From the NCBI GenBank assembly GCA_017464815.1, contig JAFTYI010000035.1, forward strand, positions 1 to 64,000: DNA of 64,000 bases. The letters are read 5' to 3'. The position numbers were made by a program, and so were the translations under genes. This DNA is from Bacteroidaceae bacterium (GTDB lineage: Bacteria > Bacteroidota > Bacteroidia > Bacteroidales > Bacteroidaceae). Each line of letters starts with the position of its first letter. Position 1 is the stretch's first letter. This document shows, piece after piece, positions 24,832-32,342 of the stretch. The notes under the pieces are model-generated. The model had not been told where the DNA came from and did no database searches. It was given only the letters and a program-made list of their open reading frames with translations.

Positions 24832-25281
24832 ATGTTATTCGACCAAATCAGCAACGACATCAAAGAGGCCATGAAGGCCCGTGACAAAGTGCGCTTGGAG
24901 ACCTTGCGCAATGTGAAAAAAGTATTCTTGGAGGCAAAGACAGCACCGGGAGCCAACGACGAGCTTTCTGACGAAGCAGCTATCAAGATTATCCAAAAGT
25001 TGGCCAAGCAGGGAAAAGACGCGGCCTCCATCTACGAAGGTCAGGGACGTGCCGACCTTGCCAGTGACGAGTTGGCACAGGTGGCTGTGCTTGAAGACTA
25101 CTTGCCCAAGCAGATGAGCGCCGACGAACTGAAAGCTGCTCTGGCAGAGATTATCGCCCAAGTGGGTGCCGCAGGTCCTCAAGACATGGGCAAGGTGATG
25201 GGCGTGGCCACCAAGCAACTGGCCGGACGTGCCGAAGGACGCGCCATCTCGGCTTGTGTGAAGGAATTGTTGATTAAGTAA
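24832..25281 (+). CDS. GatB/YqeY domain protein
   Basis: Protein of 149 residues covering the YqeY fold: MLFDQISNDIKEAMKARDKVRLETLRNVKK at the start, IIQKLAKQGKDAASIYEGQGRADLASDELAQVAVLEDYLPKQMS (in pieces, about 65-105), and GPQDMGKVMGVATKQLAGRAEGRAISACVKELL at the end. The fold is shared with the tail of the GatB amidotransferase subunit, which recognises misacylated tRNA. Stand-alone YqeY is cytoplasmic and its role is not settled. Normal length. Followed by a large inverted repeat. Confidence 0.92.
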   Translation: MLFDQISNDIKEAMKARDKVRLETLRNVKKVFLEAKTAPGANDELSDEAAIKIIQKLAKQGKDAASIYEGQGRADLASDELAQVAVLEDYLPKQMSADELKAALAEIIAQVGAAGPQDMGKVMGVATKQLAGRAEGRAISACVKELLIK

Positions 25282-25291
25282 AAGAAGAGAG

Positions 25292-25389
25292 AGACCCTCC
25301 CCCTTACCCCTCCCTCTATGGAGGGGAGTAAAAAGTAAAGCATAACAATCTATCCCCCCTCCATAGAGGGAGGGGTTGGGGGAGGGTCT
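25292..25389. repeat. Long inverted repeat (CCCTCCCTCTATGGAGGGG type)
   Basis: The left arm (25292-25328, AGACCCTCCCCCTTACCCCT...) and right arm (25353-25389) are near-perfect inverses over about 37 bp with a 24-nt loop. Each arm itself contains the palindrome CCTCTATGGAGG / CCTCCATAGAGG. It ends 10 nt before the DMT permease start codon. It could end the yqeY transcript, or be a REP-type repeat. Confidence 0.8.
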
Positions 25390-25399
25390 ATTATTGACT

Positions 25400-26308
25400 A
25401 TGAACTCAAAACTCCTCGGCCATCTGGCATGTTTCATTGCCTACTCCATCTTTGGCATCAACATCATCGTCTGCAAAGATTTGACAAGCGGACACCTCAT
25501 TTCGCCCATGGCTCTTTTCTGCCTGCGCTCCACAGGGGCAGGGTTGCTCTTTTGGCTCATCTCCCTATTTGTCCCTGGCGAAAAGGTAGAACGCAAGGAT
25601 TTTATAAAAATATTCATGGCCTCCGTCCTCGGCTTCTTCCTCACACAGATAACTTTTCTCATAGCTATACCTGACATCACTCCCATGGATTGCTCCATCG
25701 TCAGTGCCATCTCGCCCATCCTGACGATGTTCATTGCTGCCTTTGCCCTGAAGGAACCCATCACCTTGCGCAAAGCGGGTGGGGTAGCCATCAGTTTCGT
25801 GGGCATCATCCTGCTGATACTCAATAGTGTCAGCGTCTCTGACTCTTCGCGTCAGACAACCCTCATGGGCATTCTCCTCATCATTGCCAATTGCCTCAGT
25901 TTCTCGCTCTACTTAGGCATCTTCAAGCCCCTTATCGCCCGCTATCCGGTGGTTACGTTCATGAAGTGGATATTCCTTTTCTCCACCCTCATGTCCCTTC
26001 CCTTTGCCGGTCACGAGATAGTCACCCTCGACTATGCCTCCCTCTCCGGCACCTTCCTCTCCGAACTGGCTTACCTCATCATCTGCGCCACCTTCGTCAC
26101 CTACTTCCTCATCCCTGTCGGTCAGAAGCGCATCCGCCCAACACTGGTGAGCATGTACTCCTACGTGCAACCCATCATCGCCACCACCATCAGCATCTGT
26201 CTCGGCATGGACACCCTCGGCTGGCAAAAGGTGCTTGCCGCTCTCATGGTCTTCGGCGGTGTCCTCATGGTGAACTTCAGCCGTAGTGCGAAGGCAGGAG
26301 CATCATAA
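25400..26308 (+). CDS. DMT-superfamily permease (EamA type)
   Basis: Protein of 302 residues with ten hydrophobic segments in two five-helix EamA repeats, roughly 5-140 and 155-295. Typical signatures are ALFCLRSTGAGLLFWLI, ITPMDCSIVSAISPILTMFIAAFALKEPITLRKAGGVAISFVGIILL in the first half and SMYSYVQPIIATTISICLGMDTLGWQK in the second (about 258). Such permeases export metabolites, often amino acids or nucleotides; the substrate cannot be read. I chose the ATG at 25400 because the frame upstream runs through the inverted repeat. A DUF2271 gene follows after 43 nt. Confidence 0.88.
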   Translation: MNSKLLGHLACFIAYSIFGINIIVCKDLTSGHLISPMALFCLRSTGAGLLFWLISLFVPGEKVERKDFIKIFMASVLGFFLTQITFLIAIPDITPMDCSIVSAISPILTMFIAAFALKEPITLRKAGGVAISFVGIILLILNSVSVSDSSRQTTLMGILLIIANCLSFSLYLGIFKPLIARYPVVTFMKWIFLFSTLMSLPFAGHEIVTLDYASLSGTFLSELAYLIICATFVTYFLIPVGQKRIRPTLVSMYSYVQPIIATTISICLGMDTLGWQKVLAALMVFGGVLMVNFSRSAKAGAS

Positions 26309-26351
26309 ACCGTTTGTCTTAGAATATTATTCACTAAAAAAACAATTTGAT

Positions 26352-26945
26352 ATGAAAAAGATTATCACCATGTGTCTGCTCATCGCCACCTCCCTCGGCA
26401 TGTTGGCCTTGAATGACGGAAAGAAGAAGTCCTCAACGGACAAGTGTGTAGAGATTACGTTCGACTACGAGCGCAAGTCAGGCCCCGGCTCAAACCAGTA
26501 TGCCGTGTGGATTGAGAACGAGAAAAGCGAAGTCGTAAAGACCCTCTTCGTCACCTCATTCACCACCAAAGGCCGTGTGCGCGAAGGACAACCCATCAAA
26601 CGTGGCTACACCTATCGCCCGGCTTGCGTACCCACATGGGTGACCAATGCCAAAGCAGCCGAGATGACCGACACCGAGCTTGACGCATTCACTGGAGCCA
26701 CTCCCAAAGAGAGCGGCAAGCAAACCTTCCTTTGGGACTTCACCGACAACGAAGGCAAGCGCGTAGCCAAGGGAACCTACAAGGTGTTTGTCGAGGCGAC
26801 TCTCAAAAACGAGTGCCGCATCCAATTCTCAGGCTCCGTCAGCACCAAAGCCAAGAAAGGCGAAGTGACCATGAACGTCATCGAAACCGGCTCCGACGAA
26901 CAATATGCCGGCATGGTGAAGAACGTCAAAGTGGTGATGAAATAA
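26352..26945 (+). CDS. DUF2271 domain exported protein
   Basis: Protein of 197 residues. Signal peptide about 1-20 (IITMCLLIATSLGMLAL), then the DUF2271 beta-sandwich: QYAVWIENEKSEVVKTLFVT (about 49-68), KRGYTYRPACVPTWV (about 80), and KQTFLWDFTDNEGKRVAKGTYKVFVEA (about 125-151), the last like the FlgD/fibronectin-type strand pattern. Family members are periplasmic, often near flavin-transfer or redox proteins; no such partner is here. Start chosen at the ATG with MKK; the frame extends into the end of the permease gene but that part is not a credible start. Confidence 0.78.
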   Translation: MKKIITMCLLIATSLGMLALNDGKKKSSTDKCVEITFDYERKSGPGSNQYAVWIENEKSEVVKTLFVTSFTTKGRVREGQPIKRGYTYRPACVPTWVTNAKAAEMTDTELDAFTGATPKESGKQTFLWDFTDNEGKRVAKGTYKVFVEATLKNECRIQFSGSVSTKAKKGEVTMNVIETGSDEQYAGMVKNVKVVMK

Positions 26946-26946
26946 A

Positions 26947-27542
26947 CCTGTAAACATTTCATCACTTGCAATGTAAGGAAACAGAAAACACTCACTCCTT
27001 CGCCGACATCATCCCAAGGCTCAACCAACCTTAGCCTTGGGATGATGTCTTCTTATCCATAAGCTGAACATCAAGCATTTATGCATCGCTTAAAATTTTG
27101 CCCATTTTTCGTGCGAAAGAAAAGTTGCGTGCATACAGGCGATTCTCGCACAGTCTGTTTTGCATAATTATACAAGGTTGGTGTATAAATATGCATTCAT
27201 CGCCAATTCAAAAAAGTGCTTGTCCCTCCCATTCAGCAGCATTTTCAGGCCACCTATCCTAAACTTCCGCTCTTTCGCTCCTAAAGTTCCGCCGAAGAAG
27301 TCCTAAATTTCCATCGGAGCGCAACTGCGCACGGGCGCAACCTCTCCTAAACTTCTGCGCATCTTTAGGATAGGATGAACGGAAACAACCGCTTGTAATC
27401 AACTTTACAGACCATCCTCTTTTTATCCTTATGTATATTTATGCAAAAATACGCTCCTCACACAGTGTTCCCCTTTGACAAGATAGAAAGGAAATGAAAG
27501 TGCGTGATTTATTACTGAATGGTGTAAATAAAAAGTATTTAA
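26947..27542. repeat. Dispersed intergenic element, copy 1 (about 590 bp) with ARG-box-like palindromes
   Basis: This segment is similar along its length to 47796-48395. Shared landmarks in order: TGTAAACATTTCA; GCGATTCTCRC; two ARG-box-like palindromes, TGCATAATTATACA (27161-27174) and TGTATAAATATGCA (27182-27195); CCTATCCTAAAC; several TCCTAAAsTTCC units; TTTAGGATAGG; a third palindrome TGTATATTTATGCA (27432-27445); CCCCTTTGACAA; and the end ATTACTGAATGGTGTAAA. No protein-coding frame is conserved. No terminal inverted repeat of transposon type was seen. It fills most of the 800-bp gap between the DUF2271 gene and the toxin-antitoxin pair. Confidence 0.75.
27007..27050 (+). terminator. Terminator of the DUF2271 gene
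   Basis: CATCATCCCAAGGCT (27007-27021) pairs perfectly with AGCCTTGGGATGATG (27033-27047), followed by TCTTCTT. The right half also matches the 22-bp repeat unit found at 31240 and 55725. Confidence 0.7.
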
Positions 27543-27688
27543 ACTCCTCCTCGTTCAATAGGGGAGGGAATCCTCCGTCCATCCGCATTTCGGAGAGGAC
27601 GTGCCGATTATCTTGAAGAAATTAAAGTCCCCCCCCCTTTGAGTCAGAAGATGAATTCAACAAAAATGTGACAAAAAATCCGTTTTCT

Positions 27689-27719
27689 TTTGAGTTTATA
27701 ATAAAACCCTTTATCTTTG
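27689..27719 (+). promoter_or_regulatory. Promoter of the toxin-antitoxin pair
   Basis: TTTG at 27689-27692, 19 nt, then TATCTTTG at 27712-27719, a perfect Bacteroidota promoter 31 nt before the antitoxin start. Confidence 0.75.
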
Positions 27720-27750
27720 CATAATCAATTAACTATATAAAAGATAAAAT

Positions 27751-27936
27751 ATGTACGTTATAGAGCAAAACACCCGCAATATTACCGTCCGTCTCAGCAA
27801 TTCCCGTTGGAGTCGTCTGATGGAGTTGGAAAATGCTTATCGCATGGCCAAAGCCATTGTACGTGCAAAAAAGGAGTGCGAAACCGCACCTTCAATGAAT
27901 AAAGATGAAGCCTTGAAATTCATAGAATCATTATGA
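27751..27936 (+). CDS. Antitoxin of a RelE/ParE-type pair
   Basis: Protein of 61 residues, acidic at its end and basic in the middle: MYVIEQNTRNITVRLSNSRWSRLMELENAYRMAKAIVRAKKE, then SMNKDEALKFIESL. It has the size and position of type II antitoxins: the gene stops inside the start of the RelE-like gene with a 4-nt ATGA overlap. The family is not one I can name. Its DNA-binding fold is unclear. Antitoxins of this kind neutralise the toxin and repress their own promoter. Confidence 0.65.
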   Translation: MYVIEQNTRNITVRLSNSRWSRLMELENAYRMAKAIVRAKKECETAPSMNKDEALKFIESL

Positions 27937-28273
27937 TAACCCAAATTAGGTTTTCAGAAGACTTTCAGAAAGCATTCAAGAAACTAAAGAAACGCTATCG
28001 TTCTTTACCTGAAGATTTCAAGACTTTACTGAATTCTCTCGTAGAGAATCCTGTCCAAGGGACAGAATTACACGATGGTATGCGTAAAATACGTTTGGGC
28101 ATATCTTCAAAAAAAATAGCGGAAAACGTGGTGGAGGCCGAGTTATCATACGCTTGACCATTAACGATACAATCCTCTCTTTTCTCTACATTTACGACAA
28201 AAGTGACATCCCTAATGTCTCAGACGAATTTCTCCACAGCATTATTTTGGAGATTGAGAGAGATTATAATTGA
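27933..28273 (+). pseudogene. RelE/ParE-family toxin with a frameshift in a poly-A tract
   Basis: The first 56 or so codons read as a RelE/ParE toxin (RFSEDFQKAFKKLKKRYRSLPEDFKTLLNSL, then GTELHDGMRKIRLGISS). At about 28107-28114 a run of eight A leads into the wrong frame, and translation stops at 28157 after 74 residues. With one A more, the frame continues SGKRGGGRVIIRLTINDTIL and then LYIYDKSDIPN to a stop at 28273, giving a full-length toxin of about 113 residues with the conserved GKxGGxRVI motif. This could be a true inactivating mutation, a slippery site read through by ribosomes or polymerase, phase variation, or a sequencing error. Confidence 0.75.
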
Positions 28274-28353
28274 AATGTCTATACATAAAAACATTTGAGA
28301 TAGGTGATTTCTTGAAAAACAAAAAGAACATTGCCATTTATTAAAAAAAAGAA

Positions 28354-28404
28354 GACAAAAAAACAGAAGGACAAGAGGCTTTTGAGTTCCTCTTGTCCTT
28401 CTGT
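28354..28404 (-). terminator. Terminator of the leftward GH13 gene
   Basis: CCTCTTGTCCTTCTGT (28389-28404) pairs perfectly with ACAGAAGGACAAGAGG (28363-28378). On the leftward strand the hairpin is followed by a T-run (the A-run at 28354-28362 on the + strand). Confidence 0.8.
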
Positions 28405-28428
28405 CCTTTTGTCTGAATAAGCTATATC

Positions 28429-30120
28429 TTACAACTTCACCTTCAATACTTTTCCGCTGAAGCCATCGATGTGGGTGGTGACTTGGAGGGTGGGAGAGAG
28501 GGTGATATCCTCTTTCTTGCCCGTCAGGAGGTCGGTGGCTTTGAGGGATTCTTTCTCGGGGATTTCAAGGAAGTCGAAAGCATGGGCGGGGATGTTGATG
28601 CCCACTTCGGCCGGTGCTTCGTCGAAATTGACCACTACGAGGATGAGTTCCTTCTTCAGCTTGCGGAGGAAGGTGAAGTGGCGATGGGAGTTGAAGCGAG
28701 GATTGTCGTAGTTGGCATACATGAGGTCGTAGAAGGAGCCTTCGGCAAGGGCTTTCTCCGAGGTGCAGAGGTTGAGCACGCGGGTATAGAAGGCCTGAAG
28801 GGCTTTCTCCTCGTCGGTGAGGAGTTTGCCATCGAACTTGCCTCCATTGCGCCAACGACGGATGGTGTCGACCGTCCAATAGTCGAAGATGGTGGTGCGT
28901 CCGTCGCGTCCGCTGAAGCCCTCTTCATCCATGCCGCGTTCGCCAAACTCCTGTCCGAAATACACCATCACGGGATTGACGTTCATGCAAGCGCTGACAA
29001 TCATGGCGGGACGGGCCTTCACGGCATTTCCGGCAAAGAAGTCGGAAGCGATGCGTTGCTCGTCGTGATTCTCGAGGAAATTGAGCATCTGATGCTGGAT
29101 GCCTTCGAGACTCTGCCAACATCCAGTGATGGCGGAGGCCGACTGGCCATGGCAGGTGACGGCCTTCAACGTGTCGTAAAGTCCCACTTTATCATAAAGG
29201 TAGTCGAACTTTCCGCACCAAAGGTAGTTGCGGTATTCGGCGGTGTTATACACTTCGGCGATGAAGATGATGTCTGGATACTGCTCCTTCACCTGCGGGA
29301 TGACCCATCCCCAGAAGGCGCAAGGCACCATCTCGGCCATGTCGCAACGGAAGCCGTCAACGCCTTTGGAAGCCCAGAAGAGGAGGATGTCGCGCATCTT
29401 CATCCATGTGTCGGGCGTAGGATCGAAGTGCCATTGGCCTCCGCCTTGGTAATCGACGCCGTAGTTGAGCTTCACCGTCTCGTACCAGTCGTTCACGCTT
29501 GGCCAAGCATCAAAACGGTCGTTGCCCGTTGCCTTGGCGGGAAACTCCACGTAAGGCTCGGCGGCATCCTTCGAGAGGTCGATGTGTCCCTCCAGCTTCG
29601 TGCCGGGGATGTAGTAGAAATTGTTTTGCGGAGAGAAGGCCCAATCGCGATTGTCCCCTTCGCCCAAGTCCTTCACACCCTCGGGTTTGGCATCCGAAGC
29701 GTATTGGCGGGCTACATGGTTGGGCACGAAGTCCATAATCATCTTAAGGCCGGCCTTGTGGGTGCGCTTCACCAAGTTCTCAAACTCCTTCATGCGCTCG
29801 GGCACCGAGGTGGCAAGGTCGGGGTCGATGTCGTAGTAATCCTTGATGGCGTAAGGCGATCCGGCCTTACCTTTCACCACGGCGGGATGGTCGGGACGGA
29901 TGCCATAGCGACGGTAATCTGTCTGCGTGGCGTGTTCGATGACGCCTGTGTACCAGATGTGTGTGGCACCCAATGCCTTGATTTCCTCCAAAGCCTTGGT
30001 GGTGAAATCGGCCATGCGTCCGCATCCGTTCGCGGCCTTGTCGCCATTGGGAGTGAGGCGCGTATTGTTGTTTCCGAAGAGTCGGGTAAATACTTGGTAG
30101 ATGACGAATTTGTTGTCCAT
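28429..30120 (-). CDS. Alpha-amylase family glycoside hydrolase (GH13)
   Basis: Protein of 563 residues without a signal peptide, so probably cytoplasmic. GH13 motifs: region I MIMDFVPNHVAR (about 130), region II GVDGFRCDMAEM with the nucleophile Asp (about 257), region III IIFIAEVYNT with the acid/base Glu (about 290), region IV MLNFLENHDEQRIAS with the transition-state Asp (about 357). A C-terminal beta domain follows from about 470. It acts on alpha-1,4 glucans or oligosaccharides; the exact specificity cannot be read. It is flanked by a terminator and a 73-nt palindrome. A long open frame on the opposite strand (28471-30147) is a codon-bias shadow. Confidence 0.9.
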   Translation of the reverse strand: MDNKFVIYQVFTRLFGNNNTRLTPNGDKAANGCGRMADFTTKALEEIKALGATHIWYTGVIEHATQTDYRRYGIRPDHPAVVKGKAGSPYAIKDYYDIDPDLATSVPERMKEFENLVKRTHKAGLKMIMDFVPNHVARQYASDAKPEGVKDLGEGDNRDWAFSPQNNFYYIPGTKLEGHIDLSKDAAEPYVEFPAKATGNDRFDAWPSVNDWYETVKLNYGVDYQGGGQWHFDPTPDTWMKMRDILLFWASKGVDGFRCDMAEMVPCAFWGWVIPQVKEQYPDIIFIAEVYNTAEYRNYLWCGKFDYLYDKVGLYDTLKAVTCHGQSASAITGCWQSLEGIQHQMLNFLENHDEQRIASDFFAGNAVKARPAMIVSACMNVNPVMVYFGQEFGERGMDEEGFSGRDGRTTIFDYWTVDTIRRWRNGGKFDGKLLTDEEKALQAFYTRVLNLCTSEKALAEGSFYDLMYANYDNPRFNSHRHFTFLRKLKKELILVVVNFDEAPAEVGINIPAHAFDFLEIPEKESLKATDLLTGKKEDITLSPTLQVTTHIDGFSGKVLKVKL

Positions 30121-30143
30121 TTCTTCTTTGTTACTGAAATTAA

Positions 30144-30216
30144 TTAGGCACGGATTTCACGGATTTCACGGTCATAATCAAAACTTATCCGTGTAATCCG
30201 CGTAATCCGTGCCTAA
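30144..30216. repeat. Palindrome of period-9 CGGAT repeats
   Basis: The left arm TTAGGCACGGATTTCACGG... (30144-30171) and right arm (30189-30216) are inverted copies with three mismatches in 28, around a 17-nt loop. Each arm is three repeats of RACRCGGAT with period 9. The same arm sequence, slightly changed, bounds the 52056-52253 element. It lies between the fabD stop and the GH13 start. Confidence 0.8.
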
Positions 30217-30229
30217 AAATTAAGTGGCT

Positions 30230-31117
30230 TTACGCAATGCCGTGGGCATTAGCTTCTTTGTCAATCTTCTTGATAAGTCCTTGAAGCACAGCGCCGGGGC
30301 CGCATTCGGTGAAGTCGTCGGCACCATCGGCCAGCATGTTCTTCACCGTCTGTGTCCAACGGACAGAAGCGGTGAGCTGAGCAACGAGGTTTGCCTTGAT
30401 TTCCTCGGGATCGGTGTGAGGAAGAGCATCCACATTCTGATAAACGGGGCACTTGGGCGTGCTGAACTGAGTAGCTTGGATAGCTGCTTCCAGCTCTACC
30501 TTGGCAGGATCCATCAACGGAGAGTGGAAAGCACCGCCCACCTTCAGGGGAAGGGCACGCTTGGCACCGGCCTCCTTCATCAGCTCGCAAGCGCGGTTGA
30601 TGCCTTCGATGGTGCCTGAGATGACAATCTGACCCGGGCAATTGTAGTTGGCAGCAACTACCACTTCGCCTTCGCGAGTCACTTGGTCGCAAATTTCCTC
30701 TACCTTGTCGTCGCCAAGGGCAATCACGGCGGCCATGGTCGAGGGCTGAGCCTCGCAAGCCTTCTGCATAGCCATGGCACGAGCGTAAACGAGTTTCAAA
30801 CCATCTTCGAACGACAGGGCACCAGCGGCTACCAATGCACTGAACTCGCCGAGCGAGTGGCCGGCGGTCATTTCGGGCTTGAAATCATCGCCCATGCAGA
30901 GGGCTGAGATTACGGAGTGGAGGAATACGGCAGGTTGTGTCACCTTTGTCTGACGGAGGTCTTCGTCAGTGCCTTCAAACATAATATCGGTAATGCGATA
31001 TCCGAGGATATCATTTGCTTTCTCAAACAGTTCCTTAGCCAGAGCTGAGTTTTCGTAGAGGTCTTTACCCATACCTACAAACTGGGCCCCTTGACCGGGG
31101 AATACAAACGCTTTCAT
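30230..31117 (-). CDS. fabD: Malonyl-CoA:ACP transacylase
   Basis: Protein of 295 residues. N-terminal VFPGQGAQFVGMG; catalytic Ser 88 in TAGHSLGEFSAL; oxyanion/Arg region around YARAMAMQ; catalytic His in GGAFHSPLM (about 198); VYQNVDALPHTD; and the C-terminal DFTECGPGAVLQGLIKKI. It loads malonyl groups from CoA onto acyl carrier protein for fatty acid synthesis. It has its own promoter at 31155. Other fab genes are not adjacent. Confidence 0.95.
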   Translation of the reverse strand: MKAFVFPGQGAQFVGMGKDLYENSALAKELFEKANDILGYRITDIMFEGTDEDLRQTKVTQPAVFLHSVISALCMGDDFKPEMTAGHSLGEFSALVAAGALSFEDGLKLVYARAMAMQKACEAQPSTMAAVIALGDDKVEEICDQVTREGEVVVAANYNCPGQIVISGTIEGINRACELMKEAGAKRALPLKVGGAFHSPLMDPAKVELEAAIQATQFSTPKCPVYQNVDALPHTDPEEIKANLVAQLTASVRWTQTVKNMLADGADDFTECGPGAVLQGLIKKIDKEANAHGIA

Positions 31118-31154
31118 ATTACTTTGTTTTACTTATTAATTTGAAAATCGGGCG

Positions 31155-31162
31155 CAAAGGTA
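31155..31162 (-). promoter_or_regulatory. -7 box of the fabD promoter
   Basis: CAAAGGTA on the + strand is TACCTTTG on the leftward strand, about 38 nt before the fabD start. Confidence 0.5.
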
Positions 31163-31239
31163 CTCATAATTATTGAGATGTGGAAACTTCGGAGGCGTTT
31201 TTCAACCATTATCCTCTTTTCTGCTCGAATTATTAAAAG

Positions 31240-31305
31240 ACCTTAACCCTGGCTTAAGGTTACCTTAACCTTGGCTTAAGGGCACCTTAACCGCCGGCTG
31301 ATGCC
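31240..31305. repeat. Three 22-bp tandem repeats
   Basis: Units at 31240-31261, 31262-31283 and 31284-31305, beginning ACCTTAACCCTGGCTTAAGG. They are of the same family as the five units at 55725-55834. The third unit includes the stop region of thiD, so the last residues of ThiD (about SAGG) are repeat-encoded. Confidence 0.8.
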
Positions 31306-32183
31306 GCCTCATGTTTGAGGTGAATGCCGACGAAGTTTTTTTCCTCCACGGGAGAAAACTTTTTTAAGGGTAGGGGAGAAAAAAAGTGATTCAATGCCCC
31401 GTGGCCGTGGCCAAACTTCACGTCGGCTCCTTGGCGGATGGCTTGGCTCACATACTCCTTGGCTTGGCGGACGGCGGTGGGCAAATCGTGGCCACACGCA
31501 CACAAGGCGGCAATGGCCGAGGAGAGGGTGCATCCCGTGCCGTGGGTGTTGGGCGTTGCCACCTTTGCCGAATGGAGGAGGAGGCACTCGTCGGCATCGG
31601 GCATCAGCAGGAGGTCAACCATGTCGTCGCCCTCCAGATGGCCCCCCTTCAACAGGATGGCATAGTTGCCCCACCGGCGCAGGTGATGAATCCCGCGCTT
31701 CATGTCGTCGAGCGTGTCGAAGGCTCTTCCCACAAGAGCCTCGGCCTCACGCAGATTGGGAGTGATGAGGGAGCAAAGGGGGAAAAGCTCGGCCTTCATC
31801 GCCTCCACGGCCTCCTCCGCCATCAGCCGGTGACCACTGGTGGAGACCATGACGGGGTCGCAGATGATTGCCGACGGACGATAACGCCGTAGGACGGAGG
31901 CGATTGCACCCACCGTCGCGGCATTGCCAACCATCCCTATCTTCACCGCTTGCGGACGAAGGTCGTCCATGACGGCCTCCATCTGAGCAGCCACCACATC
32001 GGGCACCACGGGATGGACGGAGCGCACTCCACGAGTGTCCTGCACGGTGATGGCCGTGATAGCCGTGGCGGCATAGGCTCCCAAGGCGGAAATGGCCTTC
32101 ACGTCGGCTTGCACACCCGCCCCTCCACAACTGTCAGAACCTGCCACACTGAGCACCGTCGGATAGAGAAAAACGTTATTCAT
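31287..32183 (-). CDS. thiD: Hydroxymethylpyrimidine / phosphomethylpyrimidine kinase
   Basis: Protein of 298 residues. Signature motifs: VLSVAGSDSCGGAGVQADVKAISALGAYA at the start (substrate binding), QAVKIGMVGNA (about 95), ICDPVMVSTSGHRLM (about 125), and the ATP/anion-hole motif NTHGTGCTLSSAIAALCACG (about 220-240). It phosphorylates HMP twice in thiamine synthesis. The C-terminus is some 25 residues longer than usual and runs into a tandem repeat. It stands alone, with no other thi gene in the window, so it may be used for salvage. Confidence 0.93.
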   Translation of the reverse strand: MNNVFLYPTVLSVAGSDSCGGAGVQADVKAISALGAYAATAITAITVQDTRGVRSVHPVVPDVVAAQMEAVMDDLRPQAVKIGMVGNAATVGAIASVLRRYRPSAIICDPVMVSTSGHRLMAEEAVEAMKAELFPLCSLITPNLREAEALVGRAFDTLDDMKRGIHHLRRWGNYAILLKGGHLEGDDMVDLLLMPDADECLLLHSAKVATPNTHGTGCTLSSAIAALCACGHDLPTAVRQAKEYVSQAIRQGADVKFGHGHGALNHFFSPLPLKKFSPVEEKNFVGIHLKHEAASAGG

Positions 32184-32237
32184 TTTACACCTTTTATATA
32201 TTTACGCGGCAAAAATACGCTTTTCTTTCTGAAAAAG

Positions 32238-32268
32238 TTGCAAAAACAAAAAACAATATTTACTTTTG
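32238..32268 (+). promoter_or_regulatory. Promoter of the UDP-glucuronate decarboxylase gene
   Basis: TACTTTTG at 32261-32268 with GTTG at about 32237-32240, 20 nt upstream. Confidence 0.5.
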
Positions 32269-32342
32269 CTCCACCGAAAAGGGCTTTTTGCCTATTTTGA
32301 GTTAAAAATATGACTTATTAAATCTAAGGAACAGTCTCTCGA

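Noticed and set aside
28471-30147. 558-codon open frame opposite the GH13 gene
   Set aside because: It is an exact antisense of a gene with all GH13 motifs, has no family signature, and is His/Gly/Val-rich as expected for a codon-bias shadow.
30144-30216. The palindrome as a simple fabD terminator
   Set aside because: Its period-9 repeat structure and its second form at 52056-52253 show that it belongs to a dispersed family, and no T-run follows in the needed direction.
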